Made by a program: the position numbers and the translations under genes
The notes under the pieces: generated by a model
Database searches by the model: none
Told to the model about the DNA's origin: nothing
The model's input: only the letters and a program-made list of their open reading frames with translations
In this document: piece after piece, positions 1-7,890 of the stretch
Position numbering within the stretch: position 1 is the first letter of the stretch
Layout of the letters: every line of letters begins with the position of its first letter
DNA from: JBBCJM01 sp037190175
Lineage (GTDB): Bacteria; Pseudomonadota; Alphaproteobacteria; Rhodobacterales; Rhodobacteraceae
DNA: 27,748 nucleotides
NCBI GenBank assembly: GCA_037190175.1
Contig: JBBCJM010000146.1
Span: forward strand, 1-27,748
Direction: 5' to 3'

Positions 1-871
1 GCCGGGGCGCGAGCCGGGGCGGGATCAGCCCCTGCGGTCGCAGGATCAGGATCAGGATGATGCCGATGTAGAGCGAGAGGCTGGGCATGTAGAGCGATCC
101 CCAGCTTTCGGCGATACCCAGCAGCAACGCCGCCAGCAGCGCGCCGCGCACGCTGCCCAGCCCCCCCACCACGACCACGGCGAAGGCCTGAATGATGAGG
201 TGATTGCCGAGGGAGGGGGTCAGGATCTGGTTCGGGGCCAGGATGCTGCCCGCAAAGCCGGCCAGGAAGAAGGCGAGGAAGACCGCCATGATCTCGAGCC
301 GGCGCGGGTTGTGGCCCAGAACGCCCATGATCCAGCGATCCTCGGCCACCGCCTGAAGCGACTTGCCGGTCCATGTCCGGTTCAGGAACAGGTCCAGCGC
401 AACGAAGGTGACAACGCCGACCACCACGATCAGCGCCGAGAAGGAGGGGACGATGACCGGCCCCAGAAACATCGCCCCGCCCAGCCCGTCCGGCGTGCGG
501 ACCGAAACATATTGCGCGCCCCAGATCAGCTTCACGATCCCGTCCGTGACCAGCATCAGCGCGAAGGTCGCGATCAGGGCCGCGGCCTCGTCGATGCCCT
601 GGAGGCGGCGGAACACGATCCGGTCGACGACAAGGCCGAGACCGCCCACGATCAGGCCCGCCCCCACCGCGACGAGAAGGAACATTCCCAGACCGAAGCC
701 GGGCATCAGCGCCAGGACGGTCGAGGCCAGATAGGCGCCCAGCATGATGAAGCTGCCATGGGCGAAATTCAGCATCCTGAGGATGCCGAACAGGATGGTC
801 AGGCCCGCCGCGGTCAGGAAGAATGCGAAGCCGATGGCGATCCCATTGGTCAGGACGAAAAGATTGAGCAT
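1..871 (-). CDS. livH: Branched-chain amino acid-type ABC transporter permease, LivH family (runs off left edge)
   Basis: An open frame on the minus strand starts with ATG at 871 and continues past the window edge without a stop, giving about 290 visible residues, close to the full length of a LivH permease. The protein is strongly hydrophobic with repeated membrane segments. It has the family features FGILRMLNFAHGSF near residues 28-41, VVVVGGLGSVRGA in the EAA-like cytoplasmic loop near residues 237-249, and a C-terminal LILRPQGLIPPR. It should form part of the inner-membrane channel of an importer for branched-chain amino acids or, as often in catabolic clusters, other carboxylates. It lies 46 bp after ligase 1 on the same strand, so it is probably co-transcribed from the operator-promoter at 2507-2524. 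LivM and the ATPases are presumably further left. The solute-binding protein is at 8840-10087. Family call is firm; substrate is unknown. Confidence 0.9.
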   Translation of the reverse strand, partial: MLNLFVLTNGIAIGFAFFLTAAGLTILFGILRMLNFAHGSFIMLGAYLASTVLALMPGFGLGMFLLVAVGAGLIVGGLGLVVDRIVFRRLQGIDEAAALIATFALMLVTDGIVKLIWGAQYVSVRTPDGLGGAMFLGPVIVPSFSALIVVVGVVTFVALDLFLNRTWTGKSLQAVAEDRWIMGVLGHNPRRLEIMAVFLAFFLAGFAGSILAPNQILTPSLGNHLIIQAFAVVVVGGLGSVRGALLAALLLGIAESWGSLYMPSLSLYIGIILILILRPQGLIPPRLAPR

Positions 872-917
872 GCCGTAGGGCTCCGCATCGGGGTGGCTGG
901 CTGAATGCGAGCGCGGG

Positions 918-2456
918 CTAGTTGCCGCCCATCGAGGATTGGTGGTCGGTCCAGAAGACTTCGCGCAGAGCCTTGCGCTGGACCTTGCCGACCGGCGTGC
1001 GAGGCAGCGGTTCGTTGCGGAATTCCACCCGCGTCGGCCGTTTCAGCGCCCCCAGCCTGTCGTTGCAGATGCCGATCACCTCGGCCTCGGTGAGGGTGGC
1101 GCCCTCGTGCAGCACGACAATGGCGACAGGTGTCTCGCCCCAGCGATCATGTGGCCCGCGCACCACCGCGACCTCGCGCACCTGCGGCAGCGTGGCGATG
1201 ACGATCTCGAGTTCCGCGGGCCAGATGTTGAAGCCGCCCGAGATGATCATGTCGTCCTTGCGGTCGACCAGATAGAGATAGCCGTTGGCGTCAAGATATC
1301 CCATGTCGCCTGTGATGAGCCAGCCGTCCACGATCCGCTGCCGCGTCAGTTCGGGTTCGTTCCATATCTCCGTGACCTGCCCGTCGTTCTGGATCGTAAC
1401 GGTGCCGATCTTGCCCACCGGAAGGGGGCGGTTGTCCTCGTCGCGGATTTCCAGCCGAACGAAGGGTTCGACCCGGCCTGCCGCGCGCAGCGGCTCGGAG
1501 CCGGGCACCTCGGCGAACCATTCCCTCGGGGTCATCCATGCGGCGGGAGTGGCCTCGGTCTCGCCATACATCTGGTGCAGGACCGGGCCGAACAGGTCTC
1601 GCGCGGCCAACGCGGTGGCGGGCAGGATGGGCGAGCCCCCGACCACCAGCGCCTTGAGCCGCGGGAAATCCGGCTTTTCCTCCAGCTGGGTGCCCAGCAT
1701 GTCGCTGATCATCGTCGGCACGGTAAAGAAATAACCGCCATGTTCGGACAAGAGCCTCAACACGCGGGGGGCATCGAACTTCGGCTCCAGCACGTTGTAG
1801 GCGCCCGCCATCCAGGCGGGGATGAACAGATAGCCCGACCCGTGCGAGATCGGCGCGACATGCACGCAGGCATCGCCCGGCTCGATCGTCGGCAGGCGCA
1901 ACACCCAGTCGCGGGTCATGTTCATCCATTGCCGATGCGAGAACCCCATGCCCTTGGGCAGGCCGGTGGTGCCGCCGGAATGGCGGATGATGTAGAGGTC
2001 GTCGAGATCGACATCGGGATTAGGATCGGTCTCGGGAAACCCGGCTAGCCACTCCTCATAACCCGCATCCCGCACGATCACATGTTCCAGCCCCGGCAGG
2101 GTCGCCCGCGCGTGCTCGATCTCATGCGCATAGTGTTCCGCCACCACCACGGCCCGGCAATCCGTATGGCCGATCATATGGGCATGGGCCTCGGGCGCGT
2201 TGCGCTTGTAGAGCGGCACACGGGTGAAATTGCCGATGGCGGCGGCGAGGAAGAAATCCGACGCCTCGATGCTGTTGTCCTCGAGTACGGCGATGCGGTC
2301 CTGCGGCTTCAGCCCCAGCGAGAAAAGCGCGTTGGCCAGCCGCAGCCCGCGCGACCAGGCTTCGGCGAAAGTCAGGCTGCGGTCGCCGCTGACTACGGCC
2401 ACACGGTCCCGGTTCCAGCCGGCCGCACGGCGCATCGCGTCCCTCACGTCGATCAT
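918..2456 (-). CDS. AMP-forming acyl-CoA ligase 1 (ANL superfamily)
   Basis: A 512-residue adenylate-forming enzyme that should activate a carboxylic acid to its acyl-AMP and then acyl-CoA in the cytoplasm. Visible motifs: the phosphate-binding loop SGGTTGLPKG at residues 160-169, YGETEATPAAW (adenine and ATP binding), GWLITGDMGYLDANGYLYLVDR-type A7/A8 region followed by DDMIISGGFNIWPAELE, and PRTPVGKVQRKALRE with the catalytic A10 lysine. Length is normal for the family. The ATG at 2456 is preceded by the strong ribosome site GGAGGGAGGA. The gene has its own palindromic operator and promoter 50-68 bp upstream, although it follows ligase 2 on the same strand, so it can be transcribed separately. 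LivH follows after 46 bp. The acid activated cannot be told from sequence; fatty, aromatic or cyclic acids are possible. Confidence 0.92.
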   Translation of the reverse strand: MIDVRDAMRRAAGWNRDRVAVVSGDRSLTFAEAWSRGLRLANALFSLGLKPQDRIAVLEDNSIEASDFFLAAAIGNFTRVPLYKRNAPEAHAHMIGHTDCRAVVVAEHYAHEIEHARATLPGLEHVIVRDAGYEEWLAGFPETDPNPDVDLDDLYIIRHSGGTTGLPKGMGFSHRQWMNMTRDWVLRLPTIEPGDACVHVAPISHGSGYLFIPAWMAGAYNVLEPKFDAPRVLRLLSEHGGYFFTVPTMISDMLGTQLEEKPDFPRLKALVVGGSPILPATALAARDLFGPVLHQMYGETEATPAAWMTPREWFAEVPGSEPLRAAGRVEPFVRLEIRDEDNRPLPVGKIGTVTIQNDGQVTEIWNEPELTRQRIVDGWLITGDMGYLDANGYLYLVDRKDDMIISGGFNIWPAELEIVIATLPQVREVAVVRGPHDRWGETPVAIVVLHEGATLTEAEVIGICNDRLGALKRPTRVEFRNEPLPRTPVGKVQRKALREVFWTDHQSSMGGN

Positions 2457-2506
2457 CGGCTCCTCCCTCCAGATTCCGGCGACACTAAACGGCCGGATCG
2501 CAGATC

Positions 2507-2524
2507 GTCAACATCTATGTTGAC
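2507..2524. promoter_or_regulatory. Palindromic operator 1 with overlapping promoter for ligase 1
   Basis: GTCAACATCTATGTTGAC is a perfect 7-4-7 inverted repeat. On the minus strand the half-site supplies a -35 hexamer TTGACG (2511-2506), followed after 16 bp by TTTAGT (2489-2484) as a possible -10, which puts the start of transcription about 20 bp before the ligase 1 ATG at 2456. The spacer also contains the TAG stop codon of ligase 2 (2517-2515), so the site overlaps the end of that gene. It is one of six related sites in the window. Repression by a bound TetR dimer blocking RNA polymerase is the inference. Confidence 0.88.
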
Positions 2525-4152
2525 TGAATGCCCGCGTGGTCCGGCGCGGCCAGCCCGTCCCGTGTCATGCGCCAGCCATGGGCAAGGCTGTCCCATGTCC
2601 GCTCCGTCAGCCCGGCAGCACGGATGCGGTATTTCTCGACCTTGGCGGTGGCGGTGCGCGGCACGTCCTCCACGATGTCGATGAAGCGCGGCACCATGAA
2701 ATACGGCATGACCGCCGCGCAATGGCGCAGGATGTCCTCGGGCCGCAGCTCCGCGCCCTCGCGGGGGATCACCAGCACGCGCACCTCGTCCTCGCCGACC
2801 TCGGATGGCCCGGAGACCACCACCGCCTCGGCCACGCCCGGATGGCGGGCCACCAGCGTCTCGACCTCGAAGGAGGAAATGTTCTCGCCCCGGCGGCGCA
2901 GGCTGTCGCTCGCCCGGTCGTCGAAGAAGAACCAGCCGTCCTCGTCGCGATGGCCCCGGTCGCCGGTATGCAGCCAGAGATTGCGCCACGCCTCGACCGT
3001 CCTGTCCGGCATCCCGATATAGCCCGCCCCGATCAGGCAGGGCCTTTTCGGCCGCACCACGATATGCCCGGTCGCGCCGACCGGCAGCGGCAGGTCGTCG
3101 TCATCGACGATCTGCACCTCGTAGTGCGGGCTGACCCGGCCGCAGGACATGGGCCGGTAGGGATCGCCCGCGGCGCGGAACAGCGGCAGGCCGGCCTCGG
3201 TCGACCCGTAGACGGTGGTGATCCGGCAGCCGAAGCGGCGCTCGAGCTCCTCGTGAATCTCGGCAGGGTCGGGCACCGCATAGATGGTGCGGATCGTGGT
3301 CCCCGCGTCGTCGGGCGACGGCGGACGGGCGATCAGCATGTTGCAGATGCCGCCGACGCCGACGAAATTCGTGACGCCATGGGCGCGCACCTCGTCCCAG
3401 AAGGTCGAGATCGACAGCCGTTCCTGCAAGCGCATCCGCCCCTTGCAGGCGAGCACGGCGATGGTCTTGAACTTCGCCGCGATGTGGAAGAACGGCAGGA
3501 AGTTCAGGATCACGTCGTCCGACTTCAGCCCGTTGATGTCGGCATACATGAGGCCATAGGCGGTCAGGTAGTGATGCGACAGCATCACCCCCTTGGACGG
3601 GCCGGTGGTGCCCGAGGTGAAGATCACGCCGACGAGCGCGTCATGGCGCACCGTCCGGCCGAAATTGGTCTCTTCCGCCGGGTCGTGCAGATGCGCGAAG
3701 GGCAGGATGCGGCCGGGCAGATGGGCGCCGCCGTCATCGCCGCGCAGGACGATCCGGTCCAGCGGACCGGGCGCGGCCTCGGCCAGCGCTTGCCCGAAGC
3801 GGGCGTCGATCACCGCATGGGTGGCGCGCGCCGTGCGCAGCACATGAGTCAGAAGCTCGCCCCGATAGGCGGTGTTGATCGGGATCTCCACCGCGCCCAG
3901 CTTGGACAGCGCGAACCACAGCGCGAGGTAGTCGGGCGATGTGTCCATCAGCACCGCGACATGCGCGCCCGCGCCGATCCCATGGACGGCGAGGTTGCGG
4001 GCCATGCGGTTCACGGTGGCGTTGAACCGGCCCAGCGTCCAGATCTCGTTCCTGAACGTGTAGAACACCGCCTCGGGGTCCTCGGACGCGCGCCGCTCCA
4101 GCAGAAGATGCGCGATCGTGTCGGCCGGGGGAAACTGGTCGAGATAGCTCAT
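2515..4152 (-). CDS. AMP-forming acyl-CoA ligase 2 (CaiC/FadD-like)
   Basis: A 545-residue ANL-superfamily acyl-CoA synthetase, with the P-loop TSGTTGPSKG at residues 179-188, the motif VYGSTEAGLP, LWLHTGDRGHRDEDGW, and a C-terminal RTATAKVEKYRIR containing the expected A10 lysine. The order and spacing resemble crotonobetaine/carnitine-CoA ligase-like enzymes, but the substrate is open. The frame stays open upstream into the racemase gene; I place the start at the ATG at 4152 because GGAGGAGAG sits immediately before it and the preceding residues do not resemble the family. It follows the racemase by 20 bp and is last in the minus-strand operon headed by crotonase 2. It shares little with ligase 1 outside the motifs, so the two probably activate different acids at different stages. 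Its stop lies inside operator 1. Confidence 0.92.
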   Translation of the reverse strand: MSYLDQFPPADTIAHLLLERRASEDPEAVFYTFRNEIWTLGRFNATVNRMARNLAVHGIGAGAHVAVLMDTSPDYLALWFALSKLGAVEIPINTAYRGELLTHVLRTARATHAVIDARFGQALAEAAPGPLDRIVLRGDDGGAHLPGRILPFAHLHDPAEETNFGRTVRHDALVGVIFTSGTTGPSKGVMLSHHYLTAYGLMYADINGLKSDDVILNFLPFFHIAAKFKTIAVLACKGRMRLQERLSISTFWDEVRAHGVTNFVGVGGICNMLIARPPSPDDAGTTIRTIYAVPDPAEIHEELERRFGCRITTVYGSTEAGLPLFRAAGDPYRPMSCGRVSPHYEVQIVDDDDLPLPVGATGHIVVRPKRPCLIGAGYIGMPDRTVEAWRNLWLHTGDRGHRDEDGWFFFDDRASDSLRRRGENISSFEVETLVARHPGVAEAVVVSGPSEVGEDEVRVLVIPREGAELRPEDILRHCAAVMPYFMVPRFIDIVEDVPRTATAKVEKYRIRAAGLTERTWDSLAHGWRMTRDGLAAPDHAGIQST

Positions 4153-4172
4153 CTCTCCTCCTCGCATGATGT

Positions 4173-5291
4173 TCAGGCCACCGCGCCGCTGTCGCGCAGC
4201 ACCGCGATGGCGCCGGGATCGACCCCCAGCGATCTCAGGATCGCATCGCTGTCGCGGCCGATGCCGGGAGGCAGCGCGGGCGGGTCGCCGCCGGTCAGGG
4301 GCCGGGGCTGCACCCCGCCCGCGCCCGGCGCATAGGTGCGGCGGGCGACGTGCTGGGGATGGTCCGCGATCTCGTCGAAGGTCAGCACCGGCGTGACGCA
4401 GGCGTCGGTCCCGGCGAACAGCGCCGACCAGTCGTCGCGGTCGCGGGTGGCGAAGATCGCGGCAAGGCGGCCGGCCATCTCGGGCCATCGGCTGCGGTCT
4501 TCGCGCGGCCAGTCGGCCGGGTCCTCGCCCAGGCCCGCCAGCAGCGCCGCCCAGAAGGGCGGCTCGATGGCGCCGACCGCGACATGGCCGCCATCGCGCG
4601 CGGCATAGCACCGATACCAGGGCGCGCCGCCGTCGAGCAGGTTCGTCCCCCGCGCGCCCCAGCGCCCCGCCGCCTTCATCCCCAGCGTGGCAGTCGACAG
4701 CGAGGCCACCCCGTCGAGGATCGCCGCGTCGATGACCTGCCCCGTTCCGGTGCGGGCGCGGTCCAGCAGCGCGGCGAGCACCCGCAGCGCGACGAAGGCC
4801 CCGCCCCCGGCATAATCGCCCAGCAGATTCAGCGGCACGGGCGGCGGCCCGTCCGGGTCGCCCATAGCGGCCAGCACGCCCGAGAGCGCGATATAGTTGA
4901 TGTCATGCCCCGCCATGACTGCCAGCGGCCCGGTCTGCCCCCAACCGGTCACGCGGGTGTAGATCAGGCGCGGGTTCAGGTCCGCGCAGCGGTCCGGCCC
5001 GCAACCCAGCCGCTCGGCCGCGCCGGGGCGCATCCCCTCGATCAGCACGTCGGCGCGGGCGACCAGAAGGTCCAGCACATCGCGGGCCGCCGCCTGCCGC
5101 AGGTCGAGCGCGATCGAGGACTGCCCGCGCCGGCGCGGATCGGCCTCCTGTGGGGTCGAGACCATCATTCCGCCGGGGCGGTCGACGATGACGACCGCGG
5201 CCCCCATGTCGGCCAGCAGCATCGCCGCATAGGGCCCCGGTCCCAGCGAGGCCAGATGCACCACGCGCACCCCTGTCAGCGGCCCCGCCAT
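4173..5291 (-). CDS. CaiB/BaiF family protein, alpha-methylacyl-CoA racemase type
   Basis: A 372-residue member of the family III CoA-transferase fold. Its closest resemblance by eye is alpha-methylacyl-CoA racemase: the stretch VTGWGQTGPLAVMAGHDINY contains H129-D130, LLGDYAGGG contains D159, and GAIEPPFW contains E243. These match the His126, Asp156 and Glu241 acid/base residues described for the Mycobacterium tuberculosis racemase MCR. The predicted role is interconversion of (2R)- and (2S)-2-methylacyl-CoA, needed before an (S)-specific acyl-CoA dehydrogenase can act; this would fit a methyl-branched substrate. The ATG at 5291 overlaps the crotonase 1 stop as TGATG, indicating translational coupling. 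A CoA-transferase activity cannot be excluded by sequence alone. Confidence 0.88.
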   Translation of the reverse strand: MAGPLTGVRVVHLASLGPGPYAAMLLADMGAAVVIVDRPGGMMVSTPQEADPRRRGQSSIALDLRQAAARDVLDLLVARADVLIEGMRPGAAERLGCGPDRCADLNPRLIYTRVTGWGQTGPLAVMAGHDINYIALSGVLAAMGDPDGPPPVPLNLLGDYAGGGAFVALRVLAALLDRARTGTGQVIDAAILDGVASLSTATLGMKAAGRWGARGTNLLDGGAPWYRCYAARDGGHVAVGAIEPPFWAALLAGLGEDPADWPREDRSRWPEMAGRLAAIFATRDRDDWSALFAGTDACVTPVLTFDEIADHPQHVARRTYAPGAGGVQPRPLTGGDPPALPPGIGRDSDAILRSLGVDPGAIAVLRDSGAVA

Positions 5292-6046
5292 CAGAAGCGC
5301 GGCCTGCGCTTTTCGGTGAAGGCCGTGAAACCTTCCAGCGCGTCGGGCCGGGCATAGCTTTCGGCGTTGACGCGATCCTCCTCGGCCAGCGCCTGCTCGA
5401 AGGGCAGATCCTGCACGGCGCGGATCAGGCGTTTGGTCTCCCGCACCGTCCAGGGGCTGAAGCCGGCGATGGTGCGCGCCCAGCCCAGTGCATGGTCGTC
5501 CACCGCTGCATCCTCGGTCACCGCCTGAACGAGACCGATGGCGGCCGCTTCCTCTCCGCCGACGGCGCGCGACAGCAGCAGGATCCCGGCCGCGCGGGAT
5601 TCTCCCACAAGCCGGGTCAGCCGGGTGACCGTCTGCGCCCCCTGCACCGCCCCCAGCTTCAGGCCCGTCGGCCCCATCCGCGCCCTGCGCCCGGCGACCC
5701 GCAGGTCGCAGGCCAGCGCCAGGGCGAAACCGCCGCCGTAGGCATGGCCGCGCATCGCGGCGATATAGGGTTTGCGCGCCGGCCATGGCCGGGGGATCTT
5801 GGGCAGCGGCACCGCGCCGGGGCCGAAGGTGCCCTGCGCCAGATAGTCGTCGACCGAGCCGCCGGCGCAGAACGATTCCCCCGCCCCGCGGACGATCGCG
5901 ACACGGATCGCGTCGTCGTTCTCCACCCGCTCCAGCGCCGCTGCAAGGCCCGCGCGCATCGGCGCGTCCACCGCGTTGTGGCGCGCCGGGTTGTCCAGGG
6001 TGATGGTGGCAATCCCCTCGGCCACCTCGACATGCACCTGTCCCAT
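5291..6046 (-). CDS. Crotonase-fold protein 1 (enoyl-CoA hydratase/isomerase family, catalytic Glu residues absent)
   Basis: A 251-residue crotonase-superfamily protein. The CoA and oxyanion-hole features are present: FCAGGSVDDY near residues 59-68 and GHAYGGGFALALACD at 100-114. However, the position of rat hydratase Glu144 (in GGGCEL) is Ala108 here, and the position of Glu164 (in QPEILLG) is Gly128. A standard syn-hydration mechanism is therefore unlikely; an isomerase, hydrolase, dehalogenase or C-C bond-cleaving role is possible, since the fold supports many reactions on CoA thioesters. It overlaps the preceding lyase stop and the following racemase start, each as TGATG, in the operon from operator 2. 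The start is fixed by the overlap at 6046. Confidence 0.88.
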   Translation of the reverse strand: MGQVHVEVAEGIATITLDNPARHNAVDAPMRAGLAAALERVENDDAIRVAIVRGAGESFCAGGSVDDYLAQGTFGPGAVPLPKIPRPWPARKPYIAAMRGHAYGGGFALALACDLRVAGRRARMGPTGLKLGAVQGAQTVTRLTRLVGESRAAGILLLSRAVGGEEAAAIGLVQAVTEDAAVDDHALGWARTIAGFSPWTVRETKRLIRAVQDLPFEQALAEEDRVNAESYARPDALEGFTAFTEKRRPRF

Positions 6047-6978
6047 CAGCCTGCCCCCGTCCCGGCTGCCAGCCCCGCGCGCAGCACGCGGGAATGCAGC
6101 GGCCGGCCCACCACCTCCTCGGCCAGCCGGCCGGCGGCGCAAAGCGCCGCGGGGTCGATGCTGGTCTCGAAACCCATCGCGGCCAGCATGGCGACCAGAT
6201 CCTCGGACACGGTGTTGCCCTGATCCCCGCTCAGCCACAGCTCGACCTTGCGCGGCTCGCCGCCCACACCGCCCAGGCAGCCGTCCACCGTATCAGCCCC
6301 GCTCTCGATAGCGGCGAGGCTGTTGACGATGCCGAGCCCGCGATTGTCGTGGAAATGCGCGACCAGTTCCACATCGGGCCATTCGCGCCGGGCCATGCTG
6401 AACAGCCGGCGCACCCCGGCCGGGTCGGCCATGCCGGTCGTGTCGCCGAACATCACCACCTGCGCGCCGCGTTCCACGCCCCAGCGGGCGATCTCCATGG
6501 CCTCTTCCGCCGGGATCGCGCCCCGGAAGGGGCATCCCCAGGCCGTCACCGCACCTAAAAGCGGCGCGATCCCAGCCGCGCCGAGGAGGTCGATCATCCG
6601 CGCCACCGCCTCGCGGTGTTCGGCATGGCTGCGGCGGATATTGGCAAGATTGTGCGGCTCGCTCACCGAAAAGGGGATGCCGCAGCGGTCGACGCGGCCC
6701 GCCGAAACATGCGCCGCAACCACGCGCTCCGCGCCTTCGGGCGTCACGGCCAGAACCCGGCGCAGCACCCTGCCGACACCGGCCAGCATCGTCTCGGCAT
6801 CAGCGAATTGCGGCACCAGACGGCGCGAGACGAAGGCGGTCAGGTCGATCTCGGGCACGCCGGCGGCGGCGATGGCCGTGGCCATGCGCAGCTTGTCCGC
6901 GGTCGCGACCGGCTCCGGCCAGCTCTGCAGGCCATCGCGCAACCACGCCTCGCAATAGCGGATCGGCCGGGCGGTCAT
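6046..6978 (-). CDS. HMG-CoA lyase-like protein (DRE-TIM metallolyase family)
   Basis: About 310 residues with a TIM-barrel of the HMG-CoA lyase/pyruvate carboxyltransferase type. LRDGLQ at residues 13-18 carries the catalytic Arg14 and metal ligand Asp15; HFHDNRG holds the metal ligands His208 and His210; FGDTTGMADP is also typical. The predicted reaction is divalent-metal-dependent retro-aldol/Claisen cleavage of a 3-hydroxy-3-methylacyl-CoA-like substrate. The G-loop is unusual: the human motif GLGGCPYA, which carries catalytic Cys266, is replaced by CLGGVGGEP with a cysteine (C234) several positions earlier. The substrate probably differs from HMG-CoA. The start at 6978 overlaps the crotonase 2 stop as ATGA; another in-frame ATG at 6993 is possible. 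Confidence 0.85.
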   Translation of the reverse strand: MTARPIRYCEAWLRDGLQSWPEPVATADKLRMATAIAAAGVPEIDLTAFVSRRLVPQFADAETMLAGVGRVLRRVLAVTPEGAERVVAAHVSAGRVDRCGIPFSVSEPHNLANIRRSHAEHREAVARMIDLLGAAGIAPLLGAVTAWGCPFRGAIPAEEAMEIARWGVERGAQVVMFGDTTGMADPAGVRRLFSMARREWPDVELVAHFHDNRGLGIVNSLAAIESGADTVDGCLGGVGGEPRKVELWLSGDQGNTVSEDLVAMLAAMGFETSIDPAALCAAGRLAEEVVGRPLHSRVLRAGLAAGTGAG

Positions 6979-7769
6979 GCCAGATCGCGCCATGCCGGGA
7001 CGCGCTTTTCAGCCATCGCCGCCATGCCCTCGACCGCATCCGGCATCCCCAGACTGACGGTCAGAAGCGCCTCGAGCATCCGCAGCCGAGCGTCCATGTC
7101 GTGATGCAGCACGGCATAGAACGAGGTCCGGCCAAGCGCCACCGCCTGCGGCGAAGCCTGCGCCAGTTGCCGCACGAACGCATCCAGCGCCTCGTCCAGC
7201 CTTTCATGGGGCGCGAGTTCGGTCACGAAGCCCAGGTCGCGGCCCTTGTCGGCCGAAATCCTCTCGCCGGTCATCATGTAGCGCAGCGCGACTTTCGGGG
7301 GCATGGCGGTCATCAGGGGAACCGAGATCATGTAGGGCCAGAGGCCGAAGGTCACCTCGGGGATGCCGAACACCGCCTTCTCGCTCGCCACGATGAAGTC
7401 GCAGGCGGCGGCCAGGCCGAAACCGCCGGCAAGCGCATAGCCCTGCACCCGCGCCACGGTGGGTTTGCCCAGTTCCCACAGGTCGCGAAACAGCCCGGCC
7501 AGATTACTGCGCCCCCGATGCGAATCGAAGGCGTCGGGCGGTGCCTCGCCCATCTGGCGCAGGTCGCCGCCGGCGCAGAAGGCGCGGTCGCCCGCCCCGG
7601 CCAGGACAAGAACCCGGACCCGGGGATCGGCCTTCACCTCGGCCACGGCCGCCCGCAATTGCGCAAGCACCTCGTTGGACAAGGCGTTGCGCTGGTCGGG
7701 CCGGTTGATCTTGACCGTAGCCCGCGATCCGTCGCGGTCGAGCAGAACCGGCGCATTGTCTTGGTTCAT
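6975..7769 (-). CDS. Enoyl-CoA hydratase/isomerase family protein 2
   Basis: A 264-residue crotonase-fold enzyme beginning MNQDNAPVLL, with FCAGGDLRQMG near residue 64-74 and QGYALAGGFGLAAACD at 109-124 forming the oxyanion hole. The Glu164-equivalent is kept (E138 in GIPEVTFG), but the Glu144-equivalent is Gly118. One-glutamate crotonases include delta-isomerases and hydratases of branched substrates, so the exact reaction is uncertain. The ATG at 7769 has the upstream ribosome site GAGGGAGGGG. It is the first gene of the five-gene minus-strand operon (crotonase 2, lyase, crotonase 1, racemase, ligase 2) and is divergent from the cyclase gene, with operator 2 between them. A longer frame reaches 8057 but runs through the operator and is not used. 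Confidence 0.9.
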   Translation of the reverse strand: MNQDNAPVLLDRDGSRATVKINRPDQRNALSNEVLAQLRAAVAEVKADPRVRVLVLAGAGDRAFCAGGDLRQMGEAPPDAFDSHRGRSNLAGLFRDLWELGKPTVARVQGYALAGGFGLAAACDFIVASEKAVFGIPEVTFGLWPYMISVPLMTAMPPKVALRYMMTGERISADKGRDLGFVTELAPHERLDEALDAFVRQLAQASPQAVALGRTSFYAVLHHDMDARLRMLEALLTVSLGMPDAVEGMAAMAEKRVPAWRDLA

Positions 7770-7820
7770 CGCTGATCCCCTCCCTCTCTCGGGCCGGCAT
7801 AGCATGACCGCACCACAATT

Positions 7821-7838
7821 ATCAACATCAGTGTTGAC
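7821..7838. promoter_or_regulatory. Palindromic operator 2 with divergent promoters (crotonase 2 operon and cyclase)
   Basis: ATCAACATCAGTGTTGAC matches the 18-bp palindrome with one changed end base. To the right, TTGACA (7834-7839), a 16-bp spacer and TACTTT (7856-7861) make a good promoter for the cyclase, whose ATG is at 7891. To the left, TTGATA (7825-7820) and TATGCC (7801-7796, 18-bp spacer) can serve crotonase 2, whose ATG is at 7769. One bound repressor would cover both -35 elements. Confidence 0.85.
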
Positions 7839-7890
7839 AGCGTGTCGGGCTCCGCTACTTTGGCCGGCGGATTTGCACGGATGGCGGGGA

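Noticed and set aside
200..904. A plus-strand open frame over the first 900 bp
   Set aside because: The minus strand encodes a convincing LivH permease through to the edge; the plus-strand product is composed mainly of charged residues with no domain.
2536..4335. A plus-strand open frame of 599 codons
   Set aside because: Antisense to ligase 2, whose adenylation motifs are intact; no family features in the antisense product.
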